46,939 nt of DNA, taken from CAYJPV01 sp964396055. GTDB taxonomy: Bacteria > Acidobacteriota > Vicinamibacteria > Vicinamibacterales > JAKQTR01. The stretch is from NCBI GenBank assembly GCA_964396055.1, contig CAYNDV010000021.1:1-46939 (forward strand), given 5' to 3'. The position numbers and the translations under genes are program-made. Below the pieces are notes generated by a model. That model had not been told where the DNA came from and searched no databases. It saw only the letters and a program-made list of their open reading frames with translations. Numbering within the stretch: position 1 is the first letter of the stretch; each line of letters begins with the position of its first letter. Positions 21,275 through 29,728 of this stretch are shown in pieces.

Positions 21275-24214
21275 TCAGAACCGGAAGCCCACCGAGAAGT
21301 AGAACTCCCGTGGCGACTGGTAGTCACCGGGTCCGGTCACCTTGCCGTACTCCGGCCCGTAGCCCCAGTGCACCCCCTCGACCGGCGTCTCCGTGAAGGG
21401 ATTGAACGCCTGGTATGCGGTGTTCTGGCTGCGCGTCTGGATCGTCGTGTTGAAGCCGTCGATCCCCATCGTGTTGAACAGGTTGTTGACGATGCCGCGG
21501 AAGAACAGGCGGCCTTTCGGCACGCCGGGCATCCCGATTTCCCAGTTGATCGACAGGTCGGTCCGCCAGATCCCGTCGCGGCTCAACCCGCCCCGCTCGC
21601 CGAAGTAGTACGTCACGCTCGACGTCGGCGTGATGTAGCCCGGGTTGGTGACGTACGGGCGCGGATCGATCGTCGCGTTGTGGTCGTAGCTGCGTCCCGA
21701 GTCGTAGCGCTGCATGAGCCCCACGTCGACGCGCCCCACCTTGTCGCCCAGGGGCAGCTTGTAGCTGACCCATCCGCGCACCTTGTTGCGCTGGTCGCCG
21801 TTCACGTACCCGACGGGGTAGTTCCACCGGGCCTCGCGGTACTCGGGAAAGTCGTTGGCGCTGGCGCGCGTCGGCCCGTCGGTGGCCGTCTCGCCTTCGA
21901 CGCTGCCCTTGTTCCAGCCCAGCGTGTAGTTGGCACCGAGCAGCAGGTCGGACCCGACACGGTAGCTGATCTGGGTGTTCACGCCCTGGTAGCTGCGCTC
22001 CACGCTCTCCGTGTTCTTCACCACGATGAGATCGAAGGTCCGGTTCGACACGGGGTCGTAGACCTTTCCGGTCTCCATGTCGCGGTAGTCGCCGTAGAAG
22101 TCGCGGTACTGCCGGTAGATGTAATCCACCCGGACCGTCCCCCGGCTTCCCAGTTGCCGCATGAGGCCCACCGTGTACTCGTCGGAGTTCGGGGCGCTGA
22201 GGCCCGTGCCCACCTTCGTCGTCACGCCCGGCACGCTCGGGGCGGTCCGGGTGGCGAGCGTCTTCGGGTACCCGTCGGTGCTGCCGTTGGCGGCGAAGAA
22301 CCAGTTGAACAGGATCGGCAGCGCATCATCGGCCGTCAGGTACGGCGCGCCCCCGCCGTTGACCGTCGGGCCGCGATAGGCGTAGCTGTACGTCGCCGTC
22401 CGGCCGCCGGCCGACCCGGCATCGACGATCGCGGTGCTCACGCCCATGACGTAGCGGGCGTAGCCGGCCGTGGCCTTCCACACGCCATCCCCCTTCACGT
22501 CCCACGTGGCGCCCAGGCGCGGGCTCCACGCCGAGTCCTTCACCACCTCCGTGCCCGCCTGGTCCTTCGAGTGGTTCCGGTCGTAGCGCGCCCCGATGTT
22601 GAACGTGAACCGGTTGTTGAACCGCCACTCGTCGTTGAGGAACACCGAATAGGTCCGGATGTCGTTGCCCTTCGTGGGCCCGACCAGCGGGAGGTAGTCG
22701 ATGTAGGTCGTGCCGTCGCCCCTCAGCACCGGGTAGACGCTCTGGCCGTTGATGATCGTGGAGGTGGCCTGGATGCGGAAACTGGACCCCGACTGGTAGT
22801 TGTCGTTCTTCCGCATCTCCTTGTACATGTCGAACCCGGCCACGAAGTTGTGCGACCCGGTGCTCTTCGTGGACAGGAAGTAGTTCGCCTTCACGAAGCC
22901 GTTCCAGTTGTCCCGCTGCTCGATGCCGCTCCCGCACACCGCGCAGAAGGTCGGCGAGTTGAAGCGGGCGCTGCTGCGCGACCGATCCCAGATCGGCGTG
23001 CCCTTGACCAGGTCCGTGTACTGCGACCCGGTCCCGATGAAGTCGAGGGTGCGCTGGGAGTACTGCCCCTCGAGGAAGAACGAGTTGGTGACGACGCTCG
23101 TGTAGTTGAACGACAGCAACTGCTCGTCGTTCGCGTTGTCGTACAGGCTGCGCTGGTCGAGCACCGCGGTGGCCGACGTGTAGTAGTTGTTCGTCGTGTC
23201 GAGGCGGCGCTTGATGTACGAGAACCGTGTGTTGTTCGCGGCGTTGATCGCGTAGGTCAGCTTGCCCTCGTAGCGTGTCTCCTTGTTGCCCTGGACGAAG
23301 TTGTACGCCGTGAAGTCCGTGGTGATGTTGGTCTTCCGGTCCTCGTAGCGCGCCGCCCCGAAGAACCACAGGCGATTCCTGAAGATGGGCCCGCCCAGCG
23401 TGCCCTCGTAGATCGGCACGGTGTCGTTGACGTTCGCGTCGCCGGGATACGGGGTCAGCGACCGCCACGCGTCGTTGGCGAAGGTCACCCGCAGCGATCC
23501 GCTGAACGCGTTGCCGCCGGACTTGGTGATCGTATTCACCACGCCGCCCTGGAACCGGCCGTACTCGGCCGAGATGCTGCCCGTCGAGACCTTCGATTCC
23601 TGGATGGCGTCCTCGATGAACAGGCTGCGGGCCTGGCCCCGGAGGTTCTCGTTCACCACCACGCCGTTCACGAGATTCAGGTTCTCGTAGGACATCGCCC
23701 CCGACATCACCGTGTTCCCGTTGGGCCCGTTGTCGGTGACCCCGGGGGCGAGCAGGGCGTACGAATTGAACGTGCGCCCCATCGGCAGACGCTCGATCAT
23801 GTCCGACTTGTAGGTGGCCGCCACGGTCGCCGTCTGGGTAATCTCGGTGGCCGCCCCCGTCACGGTCACCGATTCGGTCACCGACGCCAGCGCCATCGTC
23901 ACCGGCAGCGGCACCGTGCCGCCAATCTCGACCTTGGCTGTCGCCGTCAGGGTGGCGAACCCGGTCAGTTCGAACGTCACCGTGTAGTCGCCGGGCGGCA
24001 GGAACGGGATGATGTAGTCCCCGTTCTCGGAGGTCACCGCCGTCCGCGTGCCCTGCAGCACCACGGAGGCCGCCGTCACCGTCACGCCGGGCAGCGGCAG
24101 TTTCGAGGGATCCACCACCTGGCCCGAAATCGCGCCCGTGGGATTGCCCTGCGCCAGGGCCCCGGCCGCAAAGGCCAGGAGCAGCACGACCGCCAGTGTC
24201 GAGTTCGATCGCAT
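21275..24214 (-). CDS. Oar-like TonB-dependent outer-membrane transporter
   Basis: The 979-residue protein has a signal peptide ('MRSNSTLAVVLLLAFAAGALAQ'). A carboxypeptidase-regulatory beta-sandwich follows at about 28-110 ('ISGQVVDPSKLPLPGVTVTAAS', 'GDYIIPFLPPGDYTVTFELTGF'), then a plug domain at about 120-240 ('ENLNLVNGVVVNENLRGQ', 'GGVVNTITKSGGN') and a long barrel ending in Phe ('FYFSVGFRF'), the usual outer-membrane insertion signal. Such proteins are abundant in Acidobacteriota and import large substrates, probably glycans or peptides. The start at 24214 follows GGAGGGG; an in-frame start 11 codons upstream does not begin a signal peptide. It is divergent from an astacin-like protease, which may make peptides for it; that link is an inference. 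Confidence 0.92.
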   Translation of the reverse strand: MRSNSTLAVVLLLAFAAGALAQGNPTGAISGQVVDPSKLPLPGVTVTAASVVLQGTRTAVTSENGDYIIPFLPPGDYTVTFELTGFATLTATAKVEIGGTVPLPVTMALASVTESVTVTGAATEITQTATVAATYKSDMIERLPMGRTFNSYALLAPGVTDNGPNGNTVMSGAMSYENLNLVNGVVVNENLRGQARSLFIEDAIQESKVSTGSISAEYGRFQGGVVNTITKSGGNAFSGSLRVTFANDAWRSLTPYPGDANVNDTVPIYEGTLGGPIFRNRLWFFGAARYEDRKTNITTDFTAYNFVQGNKETRYEGKLTYAINAANNTRFSYIKRRLDTTNNYYTSATAVLDQRSLYDNANDEQLLSFNYTSVVTNSFFLEGQYSQRTLDFIGTGSQYTDLVKGTPIWDRSRSSARFNSPTFCAVCGSGIEQRDNWNGFVKANYFLSTKSTGSHNFVAGFDMYKEMRKNDNYQSGSSFRIQATSTIINGQSVYPVLRGDGTTYIDYLPLVGPTKGNDIRTYSVFLNDEWRFNNRFTFNIGARYDRNHSKDQAGTEVVKDSAWSPRLGATWDVKGDGVWKATAGYARYVMGVSTAIVDAGSAGGRTATYSYAYRGPTVNGGGAPYLTADDALPILFNWFFAANGSTDGYPKTLATRTAPSVPGVTTKVGTGLSAPNSDEYTVGLMRQLGSRGTVRVDYIYRQYRDFYGDYRDMETGKVYDPVSNRTFDLIVVKNTESVERSYQGVNTQISYRVGSDLLLGANYTLGWNKGSVEGETATDGPTRASANDFPEYREARWNYPVGYVNGDQRNKVRGWVSYKLPLGDKVGRVDVGLMQRYDSGRSYDHNATIDPRPYVTNPGYITPTSSVTYYFGERGGLSRDGIWRTDLSINWEIGMPGVPKGRLFFRGIVNNLFNTMGIDGFNTTIQTRSQNTAYQAFNPFTETPVEGVHWGYGPEYGKVTGPGDYQSPREFYFSVGFRF

Positions 24215-24431
24215 ACACCCCTCCGGAAAGAAACCGGCTGACACCACACCATGCCGTGGACGTAGACGGAAGCGGCCGGTGTGGCGTTCACCGGTGACGC
24301 AAACCGCTGGCAGGGGACGAAGCCCTCGTCCTGGTGTCCGGGCCGGGACGCGCCCATCCTAGGCCCACGCCTCCCGCCTGTCAAAACGTGCCATACTCGA
24401 TCGAGCCTGCACACCCATGAGGAGTTGCGCC

Positions 24432-25820
24432 GTGAGGACCTCCTTCGCCGCCGTCGCCGGGCTTGTCGGCCTGATCGCCTGCGCGGCCCCCGTGCCCGCC
24501 CAGGTCGTGACGGGCGCGGCTGGCACGATCACCGAGCCGCCGTCTCCCCTCGAGCACCAGCGCCCCCGGCCGCAGCTCCCGCCGGGCGACGTGCTGGTGG
24601 ACGACATGATCTTCGAGGGCAGCCGCCTGAGCCGGATCGACGGCCCGGCCGGCGCCAGCTACGAGAGTTTCTCGGCGCGCCCGTGGGAGTTCGGCATCAT
24701 CCCCATCGCCTTCGACGCCGACATCATCGCGGAACAGCGGACGATCTTCTTCGAGGCCTGTCAGCTGTGGGCCGCGTCGGGCGTCGCCTGCATCGAGCGG
24801 ACGAACGAACCCACGTGGGTGCGGGTACAGCGCTGGGATGAAGGCTGCTACAGCTACGTCGGGATGCGGACCTCGGGCCCGCAGCCGATCAACCTGGCCG
24901 CCGGTTGCTGGGGCAAGGGCACGGTCGCCCACGAACTCGGGCACGCCTTCGGCCTAATCCACGAACACCAGCGCGCGGACCGCGACACCTACGTCACCAT
25001 CAACTTCGAGCACGTCCAGGACGACAAGGTCAGCAACTTCACGAAGTACCTCACCGGGCGCATCTGGACGCCGTACGACTTCGGGTCGCTGATGCACTAC
25101 AGCAAGACGGCCTTCGCCGAAGGGTCGGGCGTCGACACGATCACGCCGAAGCCCGAGTACGCGCAGGACGCCGCGAACATGGGCCAGCGCCGTGAGGTCA
25201 GCGCCCACGACGCCGCGGCGATGAGCAGCGTCTACAACCTGCCGCCGCGGGTGTTCCGCACCTACCCGCTGGTGCCGCGCCGCTTCACCATCGGTCGCGA
25301 CGAGGCCCTGGGCGCCATGGCGGCCATCAACGCGTACTACCTCGCACCGGCCGGCCTGAACCGCCCCAACGGCCTGTCGCTCAACGGGCGCCCGGATTTC
25401 CTCGGCCTCGCGGCGTGGTTCTTCGACGTCTACATCAACTCGCGCTACGCGGGCTTTGCGGAAATCGAGGCGCGCTTCAACGTGATGGCCAACATCACCC
25501 GCACCGACGAATGGCGGGTGAAGAACCCAGGCCGTCAGCCGGCGGTGCCCTTCGCCATCGGCAACGCCCTGCCCTTCGATCGCAGCGAACTGCTGGCCGT
25601 GCTCGAGCGCCTCGACCGCTTCTACTCGGCGCCGGAGGGCCTGCAGCGCCCGAACGGGCTCTCCCTGAACGGCCAGCCCGATTTCCTGGGCATCGCCGCC
25701 TGGGTCGTCGACATCTACATGGGCCGCCGCCTCAACGGGTCGTCACCCGACGCAGCCTGGGCCACCGTCGTCGGCGAGATCCAGAAGACCGACGAGTGGA
25801 AACGCAAGCACGGGCTGTAG
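24432..25820 (+). CDS. Secreted astacin-like (M12A) metalloprotease with duplicated C-terminal domain
   Basis: The 462-residue protein has a signal peptide ('MRTSFAAVAGLVGLIACAAPVPAQ'). The astacin core contains 'HELGHAFGLIHEHQR' (zinc motif, residue 167 on) and the Met-turn 'FGSLMHYS' about 50 residues later. The C-terminal 180 residues are two copies of an unrecognised unit of about 80 residues, each holding 'RPNGLSLNG' and 'PDFLG' followed by 'AAW' and ending in 'TDEW'. The units lie at about 25301-25530 and 25590-25805. GTG at 24432 has AGGAG 7 bp upstream and begins the signal peptide; the ATG at 24417 is the alternative. It should cleave proteins outside the cell. The upstream 200 bp hold no gene. 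Confidence 0.9.
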   Translation: MRTSFAAVAGLVGLIACAAPVPAQVVTGAAGTITEPPSPLEHQRPRPQLPPGDVLVDDMIFEGSRLSRIDGPAGASYESFSARPWEFGIIPIAFDADIIAEQRTIFFEACQLWAASGVACIERTNEPTWVRVQRWDEGCYSYVGMRTSGPQPINLAAGCWGKGTVAHELGHAFGLIHEHQRADRDTYVTINFEHVQDDKVSNFTKYLTGRIWTPYDFGSLMHYSKTAFAEGSGVDTITPKPEYAQDAANMGQRREVSAHDAAAMSSVYNLPPRVFRTYPLVPRRFTIGRDEALGAMAAINAYYLAPAGLNRPNGLSLNGRPDFLGLAAWFFDVYINSRYAGFAEIEARFNVMANITRTDEWRVKNPGRQPAVPFAIGNALPFDRSELLAVLERLDRFYSAPEGLQRPNGLSLNGQPDFLGIAAWVVDIYMGRRLNGSSPDAAWATVVGEIQKTDEWKRKHGL

Positions 25821-25824
25821 TGCA

Positions 25825-25863
25825 GGGCTTCAGCCCGGCCGCCACGTCCGGCTGAAGCCGGAC
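25825..25863. repeat. Two stem-loops with GGCTTCAGCC / GGCTGAAGCC cores
   Basis: GGGCT-TC-AGCCC (25825-25836) and GTCCGGCT-GA-AGCCGGAC (25846-25863) lie between the convergent astacin and NTF2-like genes. The leading TGCAGGGCTTCAGCCC is shared with the inner hairpin at 18273-18288, so this is a third member of the same dispersed family and a likely two-way transcript end. Confidence 0.8.
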
Positions 25864-25883
25864 GCCACGAAGGACACTGCCGG

Positions 25884-26330
25884 CTAGCTCCTGGGGTGCG
25901 TGAAGTACGTCTTGCTGACGATCTTCCAGCCGTCGGCGAACTTGTAGAGCGCGAGGTAGTCGGTGAACGTGAGGACGCCGTCCCGCCAGATCTCGAGGCG
26001 GACCGTGGCGGCGGTGCCCTGCACGTCGACGTGGGTGAATTCGTAGCGGATCGCCGGCGGCTTCGGCGACGCGGGGTTCGCCGCGGCCTTCTCGACGCGG
26101 CCCGCCCACTCGTCGATCGTCACGGCGCTCATCCGGCCGTCGGCCCCCAGCACCAGCATTCGGAAGTCGGGATGGAAGCCGCGCCGCATGGCCGCCGCGT
26201 CGCGGTTGATGTGCACGCCCTTCAGGTACGCCTCCGTCACCACGTTCACCACGTCGTCTCGATCGGCCGCGGCCACGGGCCCCGCGCACACCGCCAGCAT
26301 GACGATCGCCATCGCGCACAGCACTCGCAT
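25884..26330 (-). CDS. Secreted NTF2-like protein (lumazine-binding-like family)
   Basis: The 148-residue protein has a signal peptide ('MRVLCAMAIVMLAVCAGPVAAA'). One alpha+beta cone domain follows, with 'VTEAYLKGVHINRDAAAMRRGFHPDFRML', 'IRYEFTHVDVQGTAATVRLEIW' and 'FTDYLALYKFADGWKIVSKTYFTH'. The last stretch is typical of the lumazine-binding-2/SnoaL-like group. Members bind small ligands, and some are enzymes; no catalytic set is recognisable here. AGGAGGT precedes the ATG. It lies 49 bp after the DUF4175 gene and may be the last gene of the MoxR cluster, or have its own transcript. Confidence 0.82.
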   Translation of the reverse strand: MRVLCAMAIVMLAVCAGPVAAADRDDVVNVVTEAYLKGVHINRDAAAMRRGFHPDFRMLVLGADGRMSAVTIDEWAGRVEKAAANPASPKPPAIRYEFTHVDVQGTAATVRLEIWRDGVLTFTDYLALYKFADGWKIVSKTYFTHPRS

Positions 26331-26379
26331 CTCGGACCTCCTGTGAGAGGGGAAACGGACGACACCGGCCGCCCGGCCG

Positions 26380-29300
26380 CTACCGCCGCCGCTCCCGCGC
26401 CAGGGCACGATAGTACTCCTCAACCGCCTTCCGGTACGCGGCGGGGGCCCCGTCCGGGCCGGCTTGCAGCAACTGGTCGGCCGTGGCGGCGCCGAGGCGG
26501 CGCCGCAACTCGAACTCGAAGCGGCGGGCCCCGTCGACGAGTTGCGCCTGGAGGCGCGTGACCTCGTCGGCGTCGGCGGGCAGCCGATCGCCTTCGAAGC
26601 TCCGCATGCGGCCGATGAGCGCGTCGAGGTCGCCCGTGTCCAGGCCCATGCTCTGCAGGTCCCGCCGCAGGCGCTCGGCGTCCGCCCGGCGCTCCCGGGC
26701 TTCGCGCTGGATCTGCCGGCGATCGCCGGCGGCGGGCGGGCCGCCCTCGCCCCGGCGCCGCATCGATTCGACCCCACGGACCAGCGCCCCGGCACGCGCG
26801 AGCGCCTCGGCACGCGTGTCGCGCGACGGCGCGGCGGCCGCAGCCGCCGCCTCTTCCAGCGCCCCTTCGACCGCGGCGATGTCGGCCCCGATCTGGGCCT
26901 CGAACTCGGCCGCGGCCTCGGGCGAGGCGCCCTGCGCCACGCCCTTCGAGTACCGGATCTTGTCCCGCAGCCTGCGGTCACGGATCGCGTCGGCCGCTTC
27001 CTGCACCCCGCGGGCCGCCTGCTGGCGTTCGCGACGGAACTCGGCGGCCGCCCGGTCCAGTTGCCGCTCGATGGCCGCGGCGCCCTCGGCCAGCGCGTCC
27101 TTGCGCTCGAAGAGCCGCTGTAGCTGCTCGCGGCGCGCGGCCCCGGACGGGTTGAGTCCGCGCACGTCGGCGGCGATCTCCTGCTGGGTCCGGGCCAGGT
27201 CCCGCACGCGCGCCAGCGCCGACTCGATGTCGCGCGCCTGCCGGTCGGCGCGTTCGCGGGCGAGCCTGTCGCGGGCGTCGCCGAGGCGCTCGGCAGCCTC
27301 CCGCGCCTGGGCGAAGGCGCCGGCATCACCGCTCGCCGCGGCCCGGCGCATGGCCTCTGCCGCCTCGCGCAGGCCCCTGGCGGTCTGTGCCAGATCGCGG
27401 CGGCCGTCCTCCCGGGACAGCCGCTCCAGTTGCCGGGCCGCCTCTTCCGTCTCCTCCGCCAGGGCCCGCTGCCGGGCCGCCGCCCCCGACCCGCTGGCCT
27501 GGCGGCTCCCCCGGAGCTGGCGCTGGCGTTCCGCTTCCTGCTCCTGCCGCCGCGCCAGCTCCTTCAACCGCTCCAGCATCTCGTCAACGGCGTTGTCCGC
27601 ACCCTGCTGGCGGCTGCTCTGGAACGTCTCGTACTGGTTCCTCAGCTTGTCCATCTCGAGCTGGAAGAGGTCCGCCAGTTCGTCTGCGGCGGCCGACGAT
27701 CCCTGCCCGCCTCCCCCGCCGCCGCCGCGCTGCTGATCCATCCGCACGCGCACGTCGCGGTACGCCTCCTCCGCCCGCTGCAGGTGCGCCAGCGCCTGCT
27801 GCTCGGGCGGCAGCGCGCCGGAAACGTCCAGCGCCTGCAGTTTCGTTTCGGCCACGGCCATGGCCGCCGCCGCGTCCGACAGCCGGGCGGCGATGGCCGT
27901 CATCAGCGGATCGGCCCCGGCAACCCGCTGCAGAATCTGCGCCGACAGCCCCCGCGCGCGCTCCTTGAGTTGTCCCTGCACGAGCGCCAGGAACGTCACA
28001 TCCTGCCGGAACTTCCCGGCGTCCGATCGGCCCCGGTCGCGCGCCAGGTTGAAGGTGCCCGACACGATGCGCCGCTGCTGCTCCGACAGGGCGGAGGGAT
28101 CGGACCCGCCCTGCCCCGCGCCGCCGGCCGGCTCGCCGCCGGCCTGGCTCTCGGCCGCGCGGTAGTCCTTGCGGAACGGCTGGATCTGCAGGAAGAAGAT
28201 GTCGCTCGCCGCCGTCTTCGCGCCGGACACCGTGTCCGCGTCCGCCGCACGCGCGTAGTACGAGACCACATCGCCGGGCTCCAGGCCCAGTTCCTCGAGG
28301 AAGAACGTGTAGCCGGCCGTGACGCCGCGCTGCGGCGCGCCGCGGGGCACGGCCAGCCGCACGGGCCGCTCCTGCCCCCCGTTGATCGCGAACACGAGGT
28401 CCACCTGCGCCACGCCGTAGTCGTCGTCTGCCGACGCTTCGACGTACACTTCGTCGATCGCCGTGGCGCGCAAATCGCGGGCCGGACGCGGCAACGCCAC
28501 CACGGGCGGGCGGTCGTCGAGCACGTCGATCGTGTGCTGCGGCGACGCGGCCACGAAGTCCCCGGGGGTCCGCGCCAGTTCGACGCGGTACAGGCCCGGG
28601 TCGCGGATCTCGAACGCCCCGGACAGCGTGCCGTCGGCCTGGGCGGTCAGCGCGACCGCCGGCTGCCCCTCGCGCACGAGCCGTCCCTCCCGTACGGGCA
28701 TCGTGGGCGACACCGCCACGTGCACCGTGGTGCCCCGCAGGCCGGCGATGTCGCCGCCCTGCTCGACGACGACGGGCTCGAGGGCCGTGTAGGCCGGGAA
28801 CCGGTACTCGAGCCGCAGCCGTTCCACGTACGGCAGATCCGCCGCCGTCAGCGTGAAGATCGGCGACCGGACGCCTGCCGCCTGGACGAAGTAGTCGGTG
28901 GTCTCACGCAGGGCGAACAGCGTCACGTCGAACGCCGGGGCCCGGGGTTCGGGCGCGGATGCCGGCGCGGCCGACTCCGGCCCGGGCACCGCCGTCATCG
29001 CCACGCGCGCGAACGGCGCATCCCTGCCGGATCGCGTGAACAGGTCCGCGTCGGCCGACGTGAATCCGTGCAGCGTCGCGGCGATGGTGACGTCGGCGCC
29101 GCGTGACACCGTGGCCGTCCCGGGTGACACGACGATCCGGTACGGGCTCGCGGCTTCCGCGCCGCCAACCGGCACCAGGACCGCCAGGGCGCCCTGGCGG
29201 AGGAAGGCCGGCCCTGCCAAGAACACCAGTCCGGTCGCCGCGGCCAGGACGGCCAGGGCCGCGGCCGACCGGCGGAGACTCCGCTGCTCGAGGTCGCGCC

Positions 29301-29718
29301 CGAGGGCGGACGCATCGCACCGGTCGATCGCCGATACCACGAGCCGCTCCAGCAGCACGGCCGACTCGCCGGCGTCACGCCGCTCGCGGCCGGCGTCCAC
29401 GGCACTGACGAGCAACTGCTGCAGCGACGGCTCGTGTTCTTCCAGGTACAGCGCCACCTGCTGGTCCGACACGCGCCGCGACAACGGCCGGATCAGGAAG
29501 TACCAGCCGACGGCCGCGAACACCGCGTAGGTGACGAGGCGGGCCGCGACAATCGCCGGCGGGCTGAAGCGGAACTGCTCGAGGCTGGCGGCGGCCACCA
29601 GCACGGTGGCGACGCCGGCGCCGGCCGCCACGACGAGGCTGCGGAGCGCCACCTTCCAGCGCCAGCGCGCGCGGACGTCGCGGATGACCTGCAGCAGTTG
29701 TGCGTGCGGGGACAACAC
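26380..29718 (-). CDS. DUF4175-like membrane protein with long coiled coil
   Basis: The 1112-residue protein has three membrane helices near the N-terminus (about 23-47, 53-78 and 148-174). Extracellular beta-rich domains follow to about residue 500 ('YRFPAYTALEPVVVEQGGDIAGLRGTTVHVAVSPT', 'VYVEASADDDYGVAQVDLVFAINGG'). A helical Arg/Glu/Gln/Ala-rich coiled coil fills residues 540-1100, broken by a Gly run ('QQRGGGGGGGQGSS'). The order matches the DUF4175 family found beside MoxR/BatA genes. The function is not known; it may be a large periplasmic scaffold. The GTG start lies 10 bp after the previous stop, with GAGGT upstream. Confidence 0.85.
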   Translation of the reverse strand: MLSPHAQLLQVIRDVRARWRWKVALRSLVVAAGAGVATVLVAAASLEQFRFSPPAIVAARLVTYAVFAAVGWYFLIRPLSRRVSDQQVALYLEEHEPSLQQLLVSAVDAGRERRDAGESAVLLERLVVSAIDRCDASALGRDLEQRSLRRSAAALAVLAAATGLVFLAGPAFLRQGALAVLVPVGGAEAASPYRIVVSPGTATVSRGADVTIAATLHGFTSADADLFTRSGRDAPFARVAMTAVPGPESAAPASAPEPRAPAFDVTLFALRETTDYFVQAAGVRSPIFTLTAADLPYVERLRLEYRFPAYTALEPVVVEQGGDIAGLRGTTVHVAVSPTMPVREGRLVREGQPAVALTAQADGTLSGAFEIRDPGLYRVELARTPGDFVAASPQHTIDVLDDRPPVVALPRPARDLRATAIDEVYVEASADDDYGVAQVDLVFAINGGQERPVRLAVPRGAPQRGVTAGYTFFLEELGLEPGDVVSYYARAADADTVSGAKTAASDIFFLQIQPFRKDYRAAESQAGGEPAGGAGQGGSDPSALSEQQRRIVSGTFNLARDRGRSDAGKFRQDVTFLALVQGQLKERARGLSAQILQRVAGADPLMTAIAARLSDAAAAMAVAETKLQALDVSGALPPEQQALAHLQRAEEAYRDVRVRMDQQRGGGGGGGQGSSAAADELADLFQLEMDKLRNQYETFQSSRQQGADNAVDEMLERLKELARRQEQEAERQRQLRGSRQASGSGAAARQRALAEETEEAARQLERLSREDGRRDLAQTARGLREAAEAMRRAAASGDAGAFAQAREAAERLGDARDRLARERADRQARDIESALARVRDLARTQQEIAADVRGLNPSGAARREQLQRLFERKDALAEGAAAIERQLDRAAAEFRRERQQAARGVQEAADAIRDRRLRDKIRYSKGVAQGASPEAAAEFEAQIGADIAAVEGALEEAAAAAAAPSRDTRAEALARAGALVRGVESMRRRGEGGPPAAGDRRQIQREARERRADAERLRRDLQSMGLDTGDLDALIGRMRSFEGDRLPADADEVTRLQAQLVDGARRFEFELRRRLGAATADQLLQAGPDGAPAAYRKAVEEYYRALARERRR

Positions 29719-29728
29719 GTGTTCGACC

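Noticed and set aside
21368..24241. 957-codon open frame antisense to the Oar-like transporter
   Set aside because: Composition is that of a shadow frame (Arg, Val, His) and the opposite strand has a full TonB-transporter pattern.
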